A model generated the notes under the pieces. The model did no database searches. It saw nothing but the letters and a program-made list of their open reading frames with translations, and had not been told where the DNA came from. A stretch of DNA of 6,496 bases from Rhodobacteraceae bacterium UBA6273 (GTDB lineage Bacteria; Pseudomonadota; Alphaproteobacteria; Rhodobacterales; Rhodobacteraceae): assembly GCA_002440625.1 (NCBI GenBank), contig DJUV01000324.1:1-6496 (forward strand), given 5' to 3'. How positions within the stretch are numbered: the first letter of the stretch is position 1; each line of letters begins with the position of its first letter. The position numbers and the translations under genes are program-made. This document shows positions 5,960 through 6,496 of this stretch, one piece after another.

Positions 5960-5998
5960 CGTGATCCGGCGCGAGGTCGGCGTGATAAAAACGTGATC
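5960..5998 (+). promoter_or_regulatory. Three phased CGTGAT motifs upstream of the GNAT gene
   Basis: CGTGAT occurs at 5960-5965, 5981-5986 and 5992-5997, with start-to-start distances of 21 and 11 bases, close to whole turns of the helix, so all three face the same side of the DNA. The middle copy overlaps GATAAA (5984-5989), a possible -10 (four of six matches), but its -35 partner GTGATC (5961-5966) is weak. The repeats could be regulator half-sites. Confidence 0.3.
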
Positions 5999-6021
5999 TA
6001 ACTGACGGAAACCATGAGGAA

Positions 6022-6471
6022 ATGAGCGGAAACATGCTGATTCGCGATGCCGGACCGGGGGATGAGGCGGCCTGGCGCGGTCTCTGGCAGGGCTATCTTG
6101 CCTTCTACGACCATCCCCTGCCCGAAGCGACGACCGCCTTCACCTGGGCGCGCCTGATGAATCCCGACTCACCGCTGAAGGCGCGCCTTGCCGTGACCGA
6201 CGGCGCCGTCACCGGATTCGCCATCCACCAGCATCATCCTTCCACCTGGGTGGCGGGCGACGACGGCTATCTGGAGGATCTGTTCGTGGACGGAACCTTG
6301 CGCGGCGGCGGTATCGGCCGGGCGCTGATCGACGATCTTGTCGCCCTTGCGCGCGCCCGTGGCTGGCACCGCCTCTACTGGCACACGGGCCGCGACAACG
6401 CCCGCGCCCGCGCGCTCTACGACAGCTATGTGCCCGAGGACGGGCATGTCCGCTACCGGATGACTTTATAA
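6022..6471 (+). CDS. GNAT-family N-acetyltransferase
   Basis: This 149-residue single-domain enzyme is predicted to transfer an acetyl group from acetyl-CoA to an amine; the substrate is unknown. Typical GNAT parts are visible: the N-terminal strand and helix (MLIRDAGPGDEAAWRGLWQG), the beta4 strand YLEDLFVDG (83-91), the acetyl-CoA pyrophosphate loop R94-G-G-G-I-G99 matching the family's Q/R-x-x-G-x-G/A, and the C-terminal motif RDNARARALYDS (124-135) with N126 and the likely general acid Y133. Proteins with this layout are usually annotated only as GNAT. The start is uncertain: the ATG at 6022 has GAGGA only one base before it, while the ATG at 6034, giving a 145-residue protein that begins MLIRDA, has GAGGA 13 bases away. 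Homologues usually start close to the IR strand, so 6034 is a fair alternative. It is divergent from the DUF1344-type gene; an AAGGA after its stop may serve a gene beyond the window. Confidence 0.9.
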   Translation: MSGNMLIRDAGPGDEAAWRGLWQGYLAFYDHPLPEATTAFTWARLMNPDSPLKARLAVTDGAVTGFAIHQHHPSTWVAGDDGYLEDLFVDGTLRGGGIGRALIDDLVALARARGWHRLYWHTGRDNARARALYDSYVPEDGHVRYRMTL

Positions 6472-6496
6472 GGAAAGTGGCGCGGTTGACGGGGCT

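Noticed and set aside
6471..6496. Possible next gene after GNAT (AAGGA at 6470-6474, then GTG or TTG)
   Set aside because: The GTG at 6477 is too close to the ribosome-binding site, the TTG at 6486 is distant, and too few bases remain to judge coding.
1..6496. An undescribed defence, mobile or biosynthetic system
   Set aside because: All six genes fall in known families with intact key residues. There are no tandem repeats with spacers, no transposase or integrase, and no composition shift that would suggest an acquired island.

Overview
The window is ordinary high-GC chromosomal DNA from an alphaproteobacterium, most likely a member of the Rhodobacterales (Rhodobacter/Paracoccus relatives). 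This rests on three things: a 407-residue HemA of the C4 (Shemin) type, an IspG next to a RodZ-like gene of the kind found in this group, and an FNR/FnrL-type site just upstream of hemA. It holds six protein genes. I see no rRNA, tRNA, CRISPR array, insertion sequence, prophage or toxin-antitoxin genes.

Left half (1-3789), all on the minus strand and so read right to left: hemA (5-aminolevulinate synthase), then a membrane-anchored helix-turn-helix protein of the RodZ/DUF4115 family, then ispG (the [4Fe-4S] enzyme of the MEP isoprenoid pathway). The gaps are 110 and 77 bases and neither holds a convincing intrinsic terminator, so read-through from hemA into rodZ-ispG is possible. HemA makes the first tetrapyrrole precursor and IspG makes the penultimate isoprenoid precursor. 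Both products are needed for haem, quinones and, if the host is phototrophic, bacteriochlorophyll and carotenoids.

Middle (3790-4079), the intergenic region between divergent genes: the hemA ribosome-binding site, a small inverted repeat in its leader, and an FNR-like site at 3851-3864. Next come three consecutive palindromes (3917-3967) that look like a dispersed alphaproteobacterial intergenic repeat; the first has terminator geometry pointing towards hemA. Last are a candidate promoter and strong ribosome-binding site for the rightward gene.

Right half (4080-6496): an M20-family zinc dipeptidase on the plus strand converges on a small exported DUF1344-type protein on the minus strand, with a strong hairpin terminator (UUCG loop on the minus strand) between them. 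A divergent plus-strand GNAT acetyltransferase follows. The 234-base gap between the last two genes holds a hairpin next to the DUF1344 start and three CGTGAT motifs spaced 21 and 11 bases apart before the GNAT gene.

I looked for an undescribed system and did not find one: every gene belongs to a known family. The points worth following up are regulatory: the FNR-like site, the orphan leftward terminator and repeat upstream of hemA, several inverted repeats in gene leaders, and a three-codon reading frame overlapping the GNAT start.
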